From contig JACSYO010001861.1 of assembly GCA_016806645.1 (NCBI GenBank), positions 1,015,001 to 1,079,000 on the forward strand: DNA of 64,000 bases. The letters run 5' to 3'. The first letter of the stretch is position 1; each line of letters begins with the position of its first letter. The notes beneath the pieces were generated by a model. It saw nothing but the letters and a program-made list of their open reading frames with translations. It had not been told where the DNA came from and searched no databases. A program made the translations under genes and the position numbers. Below, piece after piece: positions 26,645 to 40,070 of this stretch. This stretch comes from Ophiodon elongatus (taxonomy: Eukaryota > Chordata > Actinopteri > Perciformes > Hexagrammidae).

Positions 26645-28315
26645 TTTAGATTTTTTTCAAAAAACAAACTTTTATTGAACTTCTCCCCTCAAAAAATATT
26701 CAAATTTGTTTTGCTTTGGTATCAACTCATGTACATCAATGTATACAAGATCTTGACAGCACATGGAAAACAGTGGCTAAAAGTGAATTACAAAAAAAAT
26801 TAAACACTGTAATCTATGCAGTAGATTACCACACCACTTATAGTTTAGACATTCACTGAGCACAGCATCGATGCACTGCTTTCAGAAACTCCAGTTATCT
26901 TTGTATTGCAAGAAGAAAAGTGTCAAATCATTTATCAAAAAAGTTAACAAAATGCAGACAAGTACATGGCAATCAATATACACAGATTACATTTATTCCA
27001 TCAAAAAGATATTTGTTCCCTTGAATAAAGTCCTTTTGTTATGTCCCGTGAGACGCTGGAAAAGCATTTCCGTTTCTTGTCAGGATTTTCTTTGATAATA
27101 CCAGTTGTTCAAAAACTGTTTAACGCAGTAGGCTGACTTTTGTGGAAGGAAATAGTTTGAATACAGTAGCTAATGCCTGTCCACGTGCAGTGCTGACTAC
27201 TATGAGCCTATGAGCAAGGCACTGAACTGCTAATCATTGTTATAGATGTTTGAAGATCACTGACATTAAAGGGCCTGTGACATCAGTTTTTTTAACACAT
27301 GGTATGCCCTGCGATTTTGGTTTAATAAAATCCAGCACAGTTTTAAAAAAAAGATTATAAATTCTTTAAGTACATGTGGAAATGTCTGTCTCAAAACAAT
27401 TCCAAAGAGGCATACATTTTCAGGATTTTTGCAGATACCAAGTATCCGTATCGTAACTGAAAATTACCAGATACTGTATTTCCTCCAAACTCATTTGCAT
27501 ATGGTACTGCAATAGTGCACATGCACAACGTTATTGAAGGAACTAAACAGTAACTCTCCAACATTTACCTATTTCACTATTCCTGACAAAACTTTAATGC
27601 AGGTAGCATGCTAGCAATGCGTCTTCTGATAAAAAAAACTTAATTGAACACTACTTATGCATTTCAAAGTGATGAGTGATTCATTCAATTACTGGAATGG
27701 ATTAAAAGCTAAAAAGACTGATACGTGAAAATCATTATCAGTACATTCCCATTATTCTAATGTCTTGCATCTTTTTAATCTTGTCCACTCTAGAAAATAC
27801 TTCAAAAGGCTGAGGGTAATAAACAGCTTGTGTTCTTCAACCTCACTTTGTAACCACAGTCGGTAAGCAGTCAATACGAAAATACATCTTATCCCTCCTG
27901 CACTCCAGACACATTTCTGTTATGCCAAAGTGAATGCTTTTCCAAACATTAGTTATTACACAACATAAATGAGCCCTACAATTCCTCTTCTATTACAATA
28001 ACAGTCCGACAGGGCTTTCTCCAAAAATCTTGGCAAGAACATAATTTAAATGCCCATTCCTAGCAGGAGAAATGTATGCTTTTTCTCTGCAGAGAAATGC
28101 AGACTCCCTGCTTCTGCGGGTCTATATTATCCAGAGGCAGTCTAAGATTTGCCTTTGATACCGGTCCATCATGTCTACTAGCCAGGGTAAAGCTGATGCT
28201 TTAAATCCACCTGGACTTGCAGGCTACTATTCTCCAAGCCTCAGAAACACCTCCACTCTCATATTTAATGACTTCCTTGCTGGGGACTTTGGGATTTCAT
28301 GGTTATAGCCAATCA
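26645..28315 (-). other. tmtops: Probable 3' UTR and polyadenylation signal of the TMT opsin
   Basis: The region follows the opsin stop codon on the minus strand. A minus-strand AATAAA lies at 26671-26676 (tttatt on the plus strand), followed by an A-rich stretch where cleavage could occur, giving a 3' UTR of about 1.65 kb. No better minus-strand signal close to the stop codon was noticed. No coding frame is supported here. The extent is inferred; a nearer, non-canonical signal could be used instead. Confidence 0.4.
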
Positions 28316-28600
28316 TCAGCCATCAAAGTGGGCCACTAGGGAAACTACGACAGGTTTGTTGATGTCTGAAGAGGGGCCTCTGGTGACATCAATGGTTGGT
28401 TCCACCGAGGGGCACAGTTGGGGAATGGTGGCGACCGGTTGACCCAGGGAGGCTACCATGAATAGGAAGTTGTTGGTGCGGCGGGGGCCAGTAACTGCTA
28501 CACCCCTCATAGTCTTGGTGGCAACCTTGGAGGAGCTCTTGAAGCTGGAACTTCGTTGAGGAGCCTCACAGCGCAGTAGGGCTTTGAAACATCTGTAAAA
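28316..28600 (-). CDS. tmtops: TMT opsin, last coding exon (C-terminal tail)
   Basis: This is the terminal coding exon of a teleost multiple tissue opsin, a light-sensing retinal-binding G-protein-coupled receptor of the encephalopsin/TMT group. The exon starts directly after a splice acceptor (minus strand, ..gccccag) and encodes 94 residues followed by a stop. It opens with FYRCFKALLRC: the F completes the NPxxY(x)nF motif begun in the previous exon, this stretch forms helix 8, and its cysteines are candidate palmitoylation sites. The rest is a Ser/Thr- and Lys/Arg-rich cytoplasmic tail of the kind that GPCR kinases phosphorylate. The frame stays open three codons upstream of the acceptor, but those residues are intronic. 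The join to 40552-40785 is phase 0. The family call is firm from the helix-8 start and the match to exon 3; the paralogue (TMT1, 2 or 3) is unresolved because the variable tail decides it and I cannot compare it. Confidence 0.88.
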   Translation of the reverse strand, partial: FYRCFKALLRCEAPQRSSSFKSSSKVATKTMRGVAVTGPRRTNNFLFMVASLGQPVATIPQLCPSVEPTIDVTRGPSSDINKPVVVSLVAHFDG

Positions 28601-28809
28601 CTGGGGCAAGCATACAACACAAACCCGTGATCAGAAATGTACTGTAATGCAAAATATGTCAAGAAACCACCTAGGATGTAAGCCTAGCCAGGAAAAATAT
28701 TTCTGTAGTACGTTGTTGGACATATGTTAATTAAACTCTGGTATTAGTTCTGTACTCGGTATCTGCATGAAGCCCAGGTATCGGTATCGGGACTGAAAAA
28801 GTCAGTCAA

Positions 28810-28880
28810 ATGCATCCCTTTATTCTACTCCACTACATTTCAGAGGGAAATACTGTGCTTTTTACTTCACTACATGTTTA
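28810..28880 (+). mobile_element. Fragment of the 'caccactg' DNA-transposon family
   Basis: The block ctactccactacatttcaga followed by gggaaatactgtgc corresponds to the inverse complement of part of the 16205-16818 element, so this is a second, opposite-oriented copy. It is truncated on the right by unrelated sequence. Confidence 0.65.
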
Positions 28881-28964
28881 GTAAAGTTTTCCGCCACTAC
28901 GTACATGCGCATCCCACGCTGTGCAAAGCTGCTTACGGCATTTAGTCTCAACCTGCGCACTTAA

Positions 28965-29340
28965 AACCAGGTAACCAGCACACAACGTGAGGAAAAACCT
29001 CGCAACAGAGCATCTCCGCTGTCACAAGGACCGATATAGGAGATCATTCCTGCCCTCTGCAATAACACTGTACAATAAATCACCTCTGGCCAAATAAAAC
29101 ACCCACTATAGCACCTTTGATTGTTGTTTGATACATATTGCACTACTGTTTCGTTTGTTAGTTAATTTAATATTATTACTATTCTATTCTATTTGTTGTA
29201 TATATTGTGCATTTTTCTTATTTTCTTCTTATTCTATTCTATTTTTGTATATATTGTTTTCTTTATGTAAAAATGCTGCTGTACCAAAAATGTCCCCTTG
29301 CGGGATTAATAAAGTATTTATCTATCTAGCTATCTATCTC
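28965..29340 (+). mobile_element. LINE 3' end with ORF2 terminus and ATCT tail
   Basis: The plus strand reads a short coding remnant ending YRRSFLPSAITLYNK..LAK and a stop at 29095-29097, the typical close of a teleost LINE ORF2. An AT-rich 3' UTR follows, ending gggattaataaagtatttat and then a (TATC)n tail, the target-primed terminus. The 5' truncation lies near 28965. The host intron runs on the opposite strand. Confidence 0.75.
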
Positions 29341-30389
29341 TGCTCAGCTTGAACAAATACTGTCTCATAAGCATGGGTCTGCAATGCTCGCTCTTCAAGG
29401 TGACTTTGGAGACTTTGGAGGCGGGGATGGAATAGACTGTCTCTGCTCCATAATGATCGTTGTGCACTCTCATAAATGCAACCATGTAAAAAAAAAATGT
29501 ATAGTACAATGTCATAACATGTCATAAAGTCTGTGTGTGGGAAACGCTGATAATGAAAATGAGGCACTCGGAGCAGTGGAATGTGAGCTTTCTTGCTCTT
29601 TCTCTTCATGACAACTTCCCAGAGGTTACTCAGGCAGCAGGTTTCTGTGTCTCCAGGATTCTGCACACTGCTACAAGGCAGCTGTGGTTAGACACAACAA
29701 CCCTTTGGTCATACAGAAAGAGGGGGGCAGCTAAGAGTAGTGATGGCGAGACGAAGCTTTGTAAAGCATTTAAGCTTTCCAGCAAATTGGTTAGCAAAAG
29801 GGTTAATTTCTCATGCACATCCAAAACCACCTGTTTGCCAAGAATATAAATCAGGCAGATCTATTACAGATGATCTCAACCGTGTAATTAGGAATCGAGG
29901 TTACTGTATTTTTTGCCAGTAGTATAATTGCTTTGTGAGTTTTGCAAAAGAAAAGTGTGGAAATCAATCCTTTGGTCAATAATTGTATCATAATAGAATA
30001 ATGGCAGGAGGGGCAATATTAGTGTTATAAAACTGAAGTGGCATTGGTTGAACTGGACAGAGGGCAGTGAATGTGCTTGTGTAACTTTATTCTTTTTTTT
30101 TGTTCAGGAACAATAATTCTTCAATGATTCGGTTTTGGGCGTAATCAAAGATGTCATTGATCTAAAACAATGAAATCCTAGATACACACTTTACACAAAA
30201 CTGGGATTATTCCTTATTATTATTGTAACGTCGGTAGCTATGAGGTCCTTCACTGACTCATGTTTAAAGAGGCTGAGAGAACAGGCTCACTCTGCCACTC
30301 GGGATTTGCATTGTATCAACGTAATGGAAAAAGGAAACAAAGATAGGAGTCCTTCTGCATTTCATCATGTATGCATGGCTTTTACTAAG

Positions 30390-30464
30390 TTGTATCAGTA
30401 TTTTACACTGTAGTAGTATTACTTCACCTAAGTAAAGATCTGAGTACTTCTTCCACCACTGTAT
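30390..30464 (+). mobile_element. Terminal fragment of the 'caccactg' DNA-transposon family
   Basis: The sequence ends in gatctgagtacttcttccaccactg, the other characteristic terminus of this teleost element, preceded by the usual acttca..taagtaaa stretch. Only about 75 bp remain. It may derive from the same insertion as 28810-28880, but the intervening sequence does not prove it. Confidence 0.6.
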
Positions 30465-30591
30465 GGTAACATTGGTTTTTAATTAAAGGGTTTTCTCTCA
30501 CTCACACAATTTTCAGATACAGTTCATTCCGTGTTCACCTCTCAAATCATCTGCGGCTGTCTCACTCTCTTCTCTCTCCCTCCATTATCCG

Positions 30592-30617
<26 letters not shown>
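30592..30617. repeat. (CTGT)n microsatellite
   Basis: About six tandem CTGT units, inside a CT-rich tract. Confidence 0.93.
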
Positions 30618-30622
<5 letters not shown>

Positions 30623-32714
30623 CCTTTCCACTGTGACTTGAAAGTGTGTTTCTGAGTTCAGAGTTATCACCTATACTGAAGTGAGTTGTTTACCGTTCTA
30701 GTTCATTTTGGAGCCACAGCATAATGTAGAATAATGTGAGTGAAAATTACAACTACAATTATGATGGAGAGAAATGCATTTCATATTATAAATGATGGCC
30801 TACTGCAGGTTAACTTCTTAGGGGATTATAACACAGATGCGTCACTGCAGGTGCGGCTGCTTCAAAAACGCCTTGGCAAAGCAGGTCAGGCAAAATGCCG
30901 TTGTGCGCCTTTGGCGCGTGGGCAACCCATCATATGCGAATAATGGAAAATATATAATCCGCTACCTTGCCTGCTCAATATAGACCACACATGAAACTAT
31001 CACAACATGATTTATGAATTCCCCCTTTACGGTTCACATACTACCTAGCTCTCTCACAGCCCAACAGCTAGCTAACTAGCTAGGTAGCCTTACAACATTG
31101 AACGGTGAGAAAACAGGAAGCCCACCTCTTGCTTGACATAATTGGCTGCCTGGGGCAAGTATGACATTGACGAGCGGTGCTACTTTGCACCTGGTGCTGA
31201 AAAGTTGAGAATATTTAAACTTTTATTCACGTCTAAAAACTGCTAAAAAAACACGGTGCGCGGTACAACTGAGGAGCGCACGCCAAGGGCCATATCATAG
31301 CAAAACAAGAATTTTGCAGACCATGAGTTTCCATTGAAGTATTTCAGTGTGATTGAGGCCTTACTCTTTATTTCTCTTTTGTAAAAATATAAAAGAATGA
31401 TTTACCTTTTCCCCCTGGCGCTTAATATTCTGGCATTCCTCCTCTACTCTTCCCGCTGTGAGTTGAGTACTGAAAGTCAATTAGTTTGAAATTCTACTGT
31501 GCAAGATTTAAGTTGCAAGGGATTTTCAGCCTGACCAGATAACAAGACATTATACTATAACATTTCTTCAAACTGTTGACATTGTTTCAGTGATTTCACA
31601 TAAACCTTTTCAGGGTTGCACCTCCACAAATACTGTATTCTAACCACGGGCGAGAGTCCGAACACATGAAAATATTTTGTGGACAGAAAGGGCGGACTTT
31701 CTCAGAGGCATTGAAATGTATACAAACCATATGTCAGGGTATGATAAATGGACCCCTTCATGCATTTTTCAATCCAAGTAACACATCTGGAAGTCTCAGG
31801 ATTATGATTTAATTCCGATCTTCCTGTTCAACACCAACTTCTGCACATCACAGAGCCCCTGTATTAGCCAGCTCAAAGTCCAGGTATCTGCTGATGGATG
31901 GGTAGGTAGATTCTAAATAATTGAGGACCCCAGCAGCAGGTTGAAAGCATAACAATGCATTCAGAGTGTTTGGCTAGACTTAAAATTCCAGGCATTTCCA
32001 ACCAAATCCAGGGCATATTCACAACAGTCACTGGACCACAATTTAGACCATTTTCAAGTCCTCTTCCTCAGCTCCTGTTAAATCGGGACTCTGAAGCCGC
32101 CACTCTTGAGTAAACGTAGTATACTTAGTATACTTACAGTTTCAGGTATACTTATAGTCTACTACATTTTCTCATGAGCACAAAATGAGATGAAAGCATC
32201 TAGTGGAAGTGGAGATACCACAAAATTCAAATGTGCACATTAAAAACATTTCAACTGTGAACAATATTATGTTATGACAGATATGGAGAGAGACAAAATA
32301 GTGGGTTGATGGATACATTAATTAATCCAAACTGTAATGAAATATGATTAGAGCTCCATTGTTGTACCAATCTTACTTAAAAATGACTGCTGCGCTTGGT
32401 GATGCTACATCATTACGATGAGCAGGGGCACTGCAATCAGTCCCCATCCTGTTGCTGTAAATACTCTCTAGCGAAGCTGAGAATAGTCTTCACTAAATGT
32501 ACTCTTTTCTCCTGTTTAAGAAATGTTTGTTAACAACTACATTGCCCAGCTGTTTAGGGAAATTACTTTTTTTTTTTTAAGATTTACATCTTAAGTAATA
32601 AACAATGGGGTGCTGAGGAAAGTAAAGTATTGATAGACGGACTAACGCATTGCATTTTGGTATTGTCATTAGATTTCTAAACAATTACAGAAATCTAGAA
32701 TATTTCCAGCCTTA

Positions 32715-32885
32715 TCCTTTAAAAGGATAGTTATGGTATTTGAAGTGGGGTGTATGAGGTACTTATCCATAGTCTGTGTATTACCTACAGAAGACTGCGG
32801 TCGGCACGCCCACAGTTTGGAGAAGCATACAAATGTACCAGCCATGTAGTTAAGCAATGTACTGCTTTGGACGGGGAGTAATTTT
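32715..32885 (+). repeat. Dispersed teleost repeat fragment
   Basis: The blocks gtggggtgtatgaggtactt, ccatagtctgtgtattacct and ggtcggcacgcccacagttt, then tttggacgggg, recur together in a repeat family I recall from teleost introns. No coding frame. Confidence 0.5.
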
Positions 32886-35149
32886 CCCTATAAAGGACGA
32901 AACTAAGTACTTATCAGTTGGAAACATCTCTCAAGCAGGAATTTTAACAGCACCACAAACTTATCTTGTTTTTTTTTGTTTGTTTTTTTGTCATTCGACT
33001 CGACATTGAGCTTCTCCTGCATATTATGTCTGTCAAATACTTGCTGGGTATGAAGAGGTGCAGAGCGGGAAAGACTGAGAGAGAAATGCCTCAGGACATC
33101 ACCAGAAAATTCTCCTCACGGTATCAATGAGCAACACATGCGTCCCCTTTGTCTGTCTGTCCGTAACATATAGGTCATCTATTAGCAAGGTCTAGCGCAG
33201 AGATGTAAAGAAGCAAGACAATCCACACCTCTCTGTGGCGCTGATGCATACTCCCTGCTCCCCTCAGCTGTCCAAAGAATATACAAGTAGTAGACAGATG
33301 GATGAGAGGGAGATGGAGACAACAGAAAAAAGGTAGAGGATGAAGTTAGTTAAGACACAGGGGCATCAAGGCTAAGGTCAAGGCCATGACAGATAAATAG
33401 ATAAAGTATGACGGGGAGATGGAAGGAGCGACATGCACTGATGGGAGTATTTCAAAGAGAGAGGGTTGGAGATGACACAGAGAGGTTTATCTCAGAGGCA
33501 ATATTTCCTATTCAATCATTGGATATGTGTGTATATGAATAGCTGTAACTCCTTTTTAAAATAATTATTTGTGACACTGCTATCAAAAACCTTTCAGTGT
33601 ATTGTAACCCATTACTTCATTCGATGATTGCGTGACTTAATTTGATCCAATAAACTTCCCAGTGTTGTGAAGTATCCTGCAGATCACAGAATATGAAGCT
33701 GGAAAAATAATGAGTTTCAAAACAGGAGTGTGTGAACAGAATGACAATCATCTGATTTCCTGGCACATTTGCAATTCAGCAAATGGCTGAAGTGTGTTTT
33801 TTAAATTGTGTGTATTAATCATTTCCAAACACACGGTTGCTGGAACTTTTAAATATCACAGTTATGATTTTTTTAGAACTTCTCATTTCTGTTATGGAGA
33901 AGAGCAAGTGACTTAATCCATCCCAACAGATAATTTCCCGGTCTCAAACATGATTCAATTTTCAGTAAGCAAATCTATCCAAGTTCCTGTTTTAAAGTGG
34001 CCTGAGGATTGAGATGATTTTAAAATGATTAAATAAGGAGCTCCCCTGCAACCATAACTTTGGTTCTCTTTGATAATGTTCGTTATTGATTCTTATCACA
34101 ACTTTTTTCAGATGCATCGTGCTTAAGTAGCTACAATAGGCAGCTACATATAAGCTACAGTAATTAAATAAAAACGTTTTCATTGTTTAAGTGCTGAGTA
34201 TAATAAAACTGACTCGCTGCACTATTGAGCGCTCCATTTGGAATTTCTTTCTAATGACATAATAAAAAGTATTTGTCATTTTGACATTTGCCATTGGTCC
34301 CTTGTCTTGGTTTCAATACCGGAGTACCTGATGAAGAGCCCATTTGGGCCTGAAACATGGTTCTATTTCTCATGTAATAAAATATATATTTTATAGGGAG
34401 TGTTCAACAGTGTTAAGAGATCTTAGGAGATGGAAATAAAGAAATGAGACTATTACATTTGTCATGTTACTCCCACTATGCCTTGTTAGACATTCTTTTA
34501 TGCAATCAGATCTGCAGAGACAGATTTAAGAACTATGGTTTATCATTTGTTTAGTAGGTTTGAATAGATGATGTTGGACTGAAACAAGTAGCTCTGCCAA
34601 TTTGTTCCAGTCATTTAACAAATTGTTTCTTTTAAGTTAACTGAAAACATTTTGTATCTCATTACTACAAGGATGACATTTAAGTAGTATAACAATACAG
34701 ACAATAGTGCATGCACATTATGTGTAATGCCAATGGGAGCAAAAGAAAGTGGTTCTATTTCAATGTCCCAATTAAAAAGATGATAGGGCTATACAACTAT
34801 AAGGTAAAGGCTCTTAAAACCATGTCACAAATGCATTTCCCATTTAGGTCAAAGTATGATTGAAGTTCCAAAAACTAGTTTATTTAATACAGTCAAATAT
34901 GCCCCAACTAATCTGTCATGAGATTAGCATGAACACAAACATAATTATTGTTACAATGAAGTGAAAAATGTTGGTTCTCTCATAAGAAGTGCAACAATGC
35001 TCAGCCATTAAATAGATCTTCCTTCCTTGACCAGTTGTCTTGTATTCCTGCATTACAATCTCTAAGAATATAAGTACTTTAACAATTAATTTTCTATGAT
35101 TTTAGTCTGTATTTACAGCTCAAATACCTTGTGCTACACCCAATATTAT

Positions 35150-35385
35150 CGGTCCATCCTTTTTCATCCACTTGTCCGGAGACGCCGGGGCAGCAGGCTA
35201 AGCAAGGTATTCCAGTCGGGCATCTCCCCAGCAGGTTTTCCAGTTCTTCCCAGGGAACCCCAAGGTGTTCCCAGATGAGTTATATAACCCGTTCAGCGTG
35301 TTCTGGGTCCACCCCAAGTTCTCATACCAGTTGGACGTGTCAGGAAAACCTCTAAAGGGAGGTGCCCAGGGGCATTCTGATCAGA
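35150..35385 (+). repeat. Degenerate LINE-derived repeat fragment
   Basis: ggggcagcaggctaagca, ctccccagcaggttttccag, ttcttcccagggaacccc and gttctgggtccaccccaagt, then gggaggtgcccaggggcat, follow the order of a widespread fish LINE-associated repeat. It is unusually GC-rich for the surroundings. Confidence 0.5.
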
Positions 35386-36094
35386 CTTAACTCCATTATT
35401 TTAGCAGTGATGGAGTAGATCACACAGAGCCTGTCAAGTTGTCAGTTGTGAAGAAGCAATTCACAGCGATACATTGGGATGTTGATGTTATACCACCCAT
35501 CAGTTTGTTTGACATGTTATTTATGAGAATGATCCTCTTGACAATAAGTAATTTATATTCAGGAGTGGTGTGCAAATTGCAGGTGCATCCAGAGATTACT
35601 TTGGAGCTTAGCTAGGCTCATGCTGTGTTGAAAAGTTCCATAGCTAAAAATGACTTGCCTGGGGCCAGGCCTTCGAATCCGCCCACTCCACTGAGTTCGG
35701 TTCTGATTGAAGCTGATTGTTTTGGAATCGGCAGTTTTTTTATTGAAAAGTAATCGACCATTAAGTCCAGCGAGGGGGGCAGGGGGGGGCGGGGGGGTAA
35801 TGATTAGTCAATCAGTGCCAGGGGCGGGACTTACGACATTGTCAAGCTGTTGTAAAGCTTTACGCTGGAACCGAGGCGGAATAACAACAATGGAGACCGC
35901 TACAGATGACATTGACGCTGCTATCGAGGGTGTTCTAATTCAATTCAAAGTTCCAAAAAGCACTCTGCTTGGACTTCTGGGAAAATTTATTATTTATGTA
36001 AAGTCACTTGCCTGGCCAAGAAATAGGCTGGCACATAACCCTTTTTAAAACTACAGCTTGTACTTTTTACACAGCTTTTAAACTGATTGAAGAA

Positions 36095-36180
36095 TAGGGC
36101 TGTGAATTAGTGAGAAGTGTTGGCAGGTGGATTTTGTTACCTTTGGACAGAGCAAAGTTAGCCGTTTTTGGCAGCAAAGC
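36095..36180 (-). repeat. Fragment of dispersed repeat family A
   Basis: The inverse complement (gctctgtccaaaggtaacaa, then aatccacctgccaacact) is the distal half of the family present at 39485-39720. I recall this family as abundant in teleosts. Confidence 0.5.
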
Positions 36181-38269
36181 TCGTCTACACTCGGCGAACA
36201 TACAGTATAAACCATAATATATTCACATGAAATAAAGATGTTTCAGTGTAAACTTACCCATAATTCCTGTGTTTTTCCGTGCACGTCCCTGACATCCACC
36301 TCAGGCCTCTTGGCTGTGAGCGCCGTTCATCGTTGACGGGACAAACTCACACCAGCTGCTACTTGTATCTGTACAGCATTTTTAGTCTTCAACTCGCCTC
36401 AACTCACAGTTTCCATAGTAACGGGCTGGGAGGAATTGAAGACTGAAAATGACATACAGGACATTCGGTGTCCCTCTCTCCCAATTTTGCTCTCTCATGC
36501 TGTCATGATGTCCCCGTAAGGTCAGATAGCTGCGGCGTGGCCTTGAGTAGGAAGGGACTGTGAGATGGAACAGATGGGAGTGCAATGCAGGCTCTTGTGT
36601 ACCTCCAGCTGACGTTGCAACATCTGGAACAGGGTGTAGTTTTGTGTTGATTTCCAACTTCACAATAAAATAACTTTTGATGGTAACTCTCTGATGAAAG
36701 TTTAAACTTCAAAATACAACACTTGATTTGCTTTGGAAGCTGTGATAAGATTTGCGCTCCAATATATACAGCACTGTATATAATTCTCTCTACAGTACAT
36801 GACATTCTGAGTCTGAAGAGAATATTTTCTAAAACCTTACACAGCATTTTGTGCTTCACTTAAAAGAACGGAATGGGCTGATAAAGATTACATTGAGGAG
36901 AAAAGTTTTATCAGCCTGCCGCAGTGGGAATGGAAGACAATCCGCTGGTTATCTGTTATTTCTTCTCACCATGATGAACTGCGTTGCGGAAAAGAACATC
37001 TTAAATCTAAAGAGTTAATGTATTGTTCTATATAAAGACTTTTGCTAGAGAGGAACTTGATAAATAAAGTATAAAGTTTGACAAGTTAACTTCCAGACCA
37101 AAATATGAATCCTAACTCTAGGCAATAAATGTCTTAAACAATAAGGCGTTCAGTCTGTGAAAGTAATATTGTCATCCAAGAACAAAAGTCGCCTGCAGTT
37201 ACTTTTGCTTTGGATTTGTTATTAATCATTTTATAATAGGTCTTAAGTTCTTTAAATATCATTAACAACTTTGGTCTCCTTTACTGAGGAGTTACGCTTA
37301 AAGGTTGTATGACAGCTGAAACACTTAATACACCAGGTACACACAACAAAAAGTTAATGTCTGAGTAAATGCAGTCAAAGTACTCTTTTTATAAGTTGGA
37401 CACAAAAAACGTTCAACTCATTTTTCAACCAGGCCCTTACTTTCCTAGTTTTTCTATGATGTGGATGGATTCTGTTCAAATTGCAGTGCTTCACCTTGTA
37501 TCTCAGTGCTGCTCTCCCAAACACACCCAGAGAGCCAGGACCATCTCCAGCAGTCAAACCACCCCAAATCAACTTTAATAGCCATGACTTAAAATGTTGC
37601 AGCATAAGGTAGCTGAAAAGTAGCATTGACTGCTTAAGTATGCTGATGTCATAGGTTCTGTAAATACAATCTGTCGACAGGGAAATTTGTTCGCATCAAC
37701 TTCCCTGTGGGAATAACAAGTAGTATCTGTGGACCTTTTTGCAGCTGCTGTTATCACATACTTGGCAAAGTGGCTGTATAAACATAGGCGCAAAGCATAC
37801 AGCAGTTCAATATTCACTGAGGTTGGCAAGCCATTACAGAAATAATTGCTCTTGTGCATTTGTTTGGTTTAATATTCATAAATGATTGTGGATATTGGCG
37901 TGGAAATGATTAATGCAGGCTTTAAGACTAAAGCAAAACAAACCTGAATATAACACAAAGGCAGCAAGCAAAGTTAATGAGGAAGTGGGTAAACAAAGGA
38001 ACTGGATTAACCTGCAAAGAGGCCCCATGGTCTCTCCATTTTGAGCATTATATGAGTTAGTAAATCATGATTCTTTTGTGGCAATTTGACTTTGATTTAT
38101 TTTTACTTTCTTAGGATTATGCACCAAGTACAGTAAAACTGAAAATAACTAAAGGCCCGTCTACAAAACAAGTCCTCAAAATTAGGTAATAATACAGGTG
38201 TCAACTTAAAGCCCTTATTGCTGCAGCTTATATTGTGTTTTCAGGGTTTCCGGCAGAATAAAATGTCAG

Positions 38270-38400
38270 TACGTAGCAAGCAAGACATGGGAACCTGGCT
38301 AGGGTCTTGAGGAGTTGCATTAATCTACTAACAAATACGGAGGGAAGTTCACTTTTGGCCCACGGGCTTGCAATACCCTGGCTTTTGTGGAGTTCCCAAA
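38270..38400 (+). repeat. Dispersed repeat pair, copy 1
   Basis: caagcaagacatgggaacct and gtcttgaggagttg, then cgggcttgcaatac.ctg, parallel the copy at 44950-45170. Possibly retrotransposon-derived; the family is unidentified. Confidence 0.5.
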
Positions 38401-39484
38401 CACAATTAATCTGTGTGATTAGAAAACGCCAGTAAATAAAGACCTAGTTAAAAATAACTGGAATTATCCATTAAACAATACCTGCCCTAAATGCATAACT
38501 TTTTGGGTCATTTTTTATTTTGCACAGTAAGTAATGTGCTGTATGAATAAACCTGATTAATTGATTTATTTGTACTTCTATTAGTTAGGAAATGTGTCCC
38601 ACTAAATCTGATTTGAATTCAACAAAGTATTTTGCTAGAAATAGTCTCATCAAATTTTCATGGGAGAGAATCTCTGATCCATTTCAACCATTGTTCTGGA
38701 ATCTGAAGCTCAGTCTTGCCTGAACTTGAAATTGCCAAATAAAAAGGTTCCAACAGAATGATTCAACAAAAACATCATCATTCTGTGGATTAAATTTAAT
38801 AAAACAAACAGTCTGACTCACACAATAATTTGACACTACTTTAAAGGTCTACTGTGATTCATTTTTTTCATACAAAGGCTTTGTGTCCCACAGTCCTTAA
38901 TCAATAATTCAGTATGTATGTATGTGCATCTAAAATCAGATGTGGTTGTCCACATGTTAGCCACTAGTGGAATAACACAAGGAATGACTGATGAAACATG
39001 TCTGATGCTGGAGTTCACGTCCCAACCCTGCCTTTTAACTTTCATCCTGTCTCTCTGGCCCTCCAGTCAAAAAAGTATGAGCAGGGCCAGCGCTGTCTAG
39101 TTTAGAAGCTGATGACCCAAAAAGTTTATCAGTACATTCAACTTGTGACAGATGCTTGCAACATTTCTTTATATGCTCTACTGAACTTTAAGGCATATGT
39201 GACTACAAATTTGAAGGTCTGAACATTTATTTTCTGAATCAGCTTCTTATTGTAAGTACTGGGATCCTACACAAACACAACATATTCTGAAAAAGTTGCA
39301 GTAGAAAAGTAGAAAACATTTTAATAAATTTGCTGAAATTCTCTCTGCGTCCCAACAGAAATCAATGGAGTGTTTGGTTACTGTCAATCAAATCTGATCA
39401 AACCACGACACCCACACACAAATAATACCTAAAGATGTATATATTTTTTTACTTTGTTTGTTTCTTATTTAGTCATGAATATTT

Positions 39485-39720
39485 TGAGGAAGAGTTTGAC
39501 ATTTTGGGAAATGAGCTTGTTCGCTTTCTGGCGGATAATTAGATGAGATGAGTTGGCTAGATATCTAAATATAAAGCTACAGCCAGCATCTTTGCTTTGC
39601 ACAAAGGGGAAACAGCTGGGCTTCCTCTTAACAAAATCTGCGTCCAAGCTTCTCTGAAGCGCATTAACATGGTTTAACACACACATTTGTTAAATCGATA
39701 TAAAAGCTGAAATGTAACGT
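39485..39720 (+). repeat. Dispersed repeat family A, longest copy
   Basis: Starts agtttgacattttgggaaat, goes on through ataaagctacagccagca and ggggaaacagct, then aacaaaatctgcgtcc. Same family as 36095-36180 and 41551-41640. Confidence 0.55.
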
Positions 39721-40070
39721 CGCCGGAAAGCCGATAAGCGTTTCTTTTTTTCTTAAACCTTTGAAATGCTTAATTTAAAGACAAGTTTTGAAATATTAAT
39801 ATTATTCAAGTCTTATATTTGGGGAATGCACAACTTGAAAAATAAATATGTTCAGCAGTTGTAGTGCTAATAGTAGTGATAAACCTCATGTGAAAGAGTC
39901 ATGTGACATGTGCTCATTGTGTCTGCTTTATTACCTCCATACAGCAACTTAGAATTAAATATAACAAAGTAGTAGAGCAGTTATAATAATAGTCCCAGGT
40001 CATTTATAACAAAACACTCAAAATGGGAGCTCCAAATGAAAGATAATAACTCCCTAAGTGATTAAGCATA

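Noticed and set aside
28601..28609. An ATG start (MPQ) for the opsin tail exon
   Set aside because: These codons are the intron's acceptor sequence; the exon begins at 28600 after CAG and continues the phase of exon 3.
28961..29143. Minus-strand 60-codon frame
   Set aside because: It is antisense to the LINE ORF2 terminus read on the plus strand.
34313..34395. Penelope-like retroelement terminus (ctgatgaagagcccatttgg, then gcctgaaacatgg)
   Set aside because: Only one short motif resembles such termini; no RT, repeat ends or second block were found.
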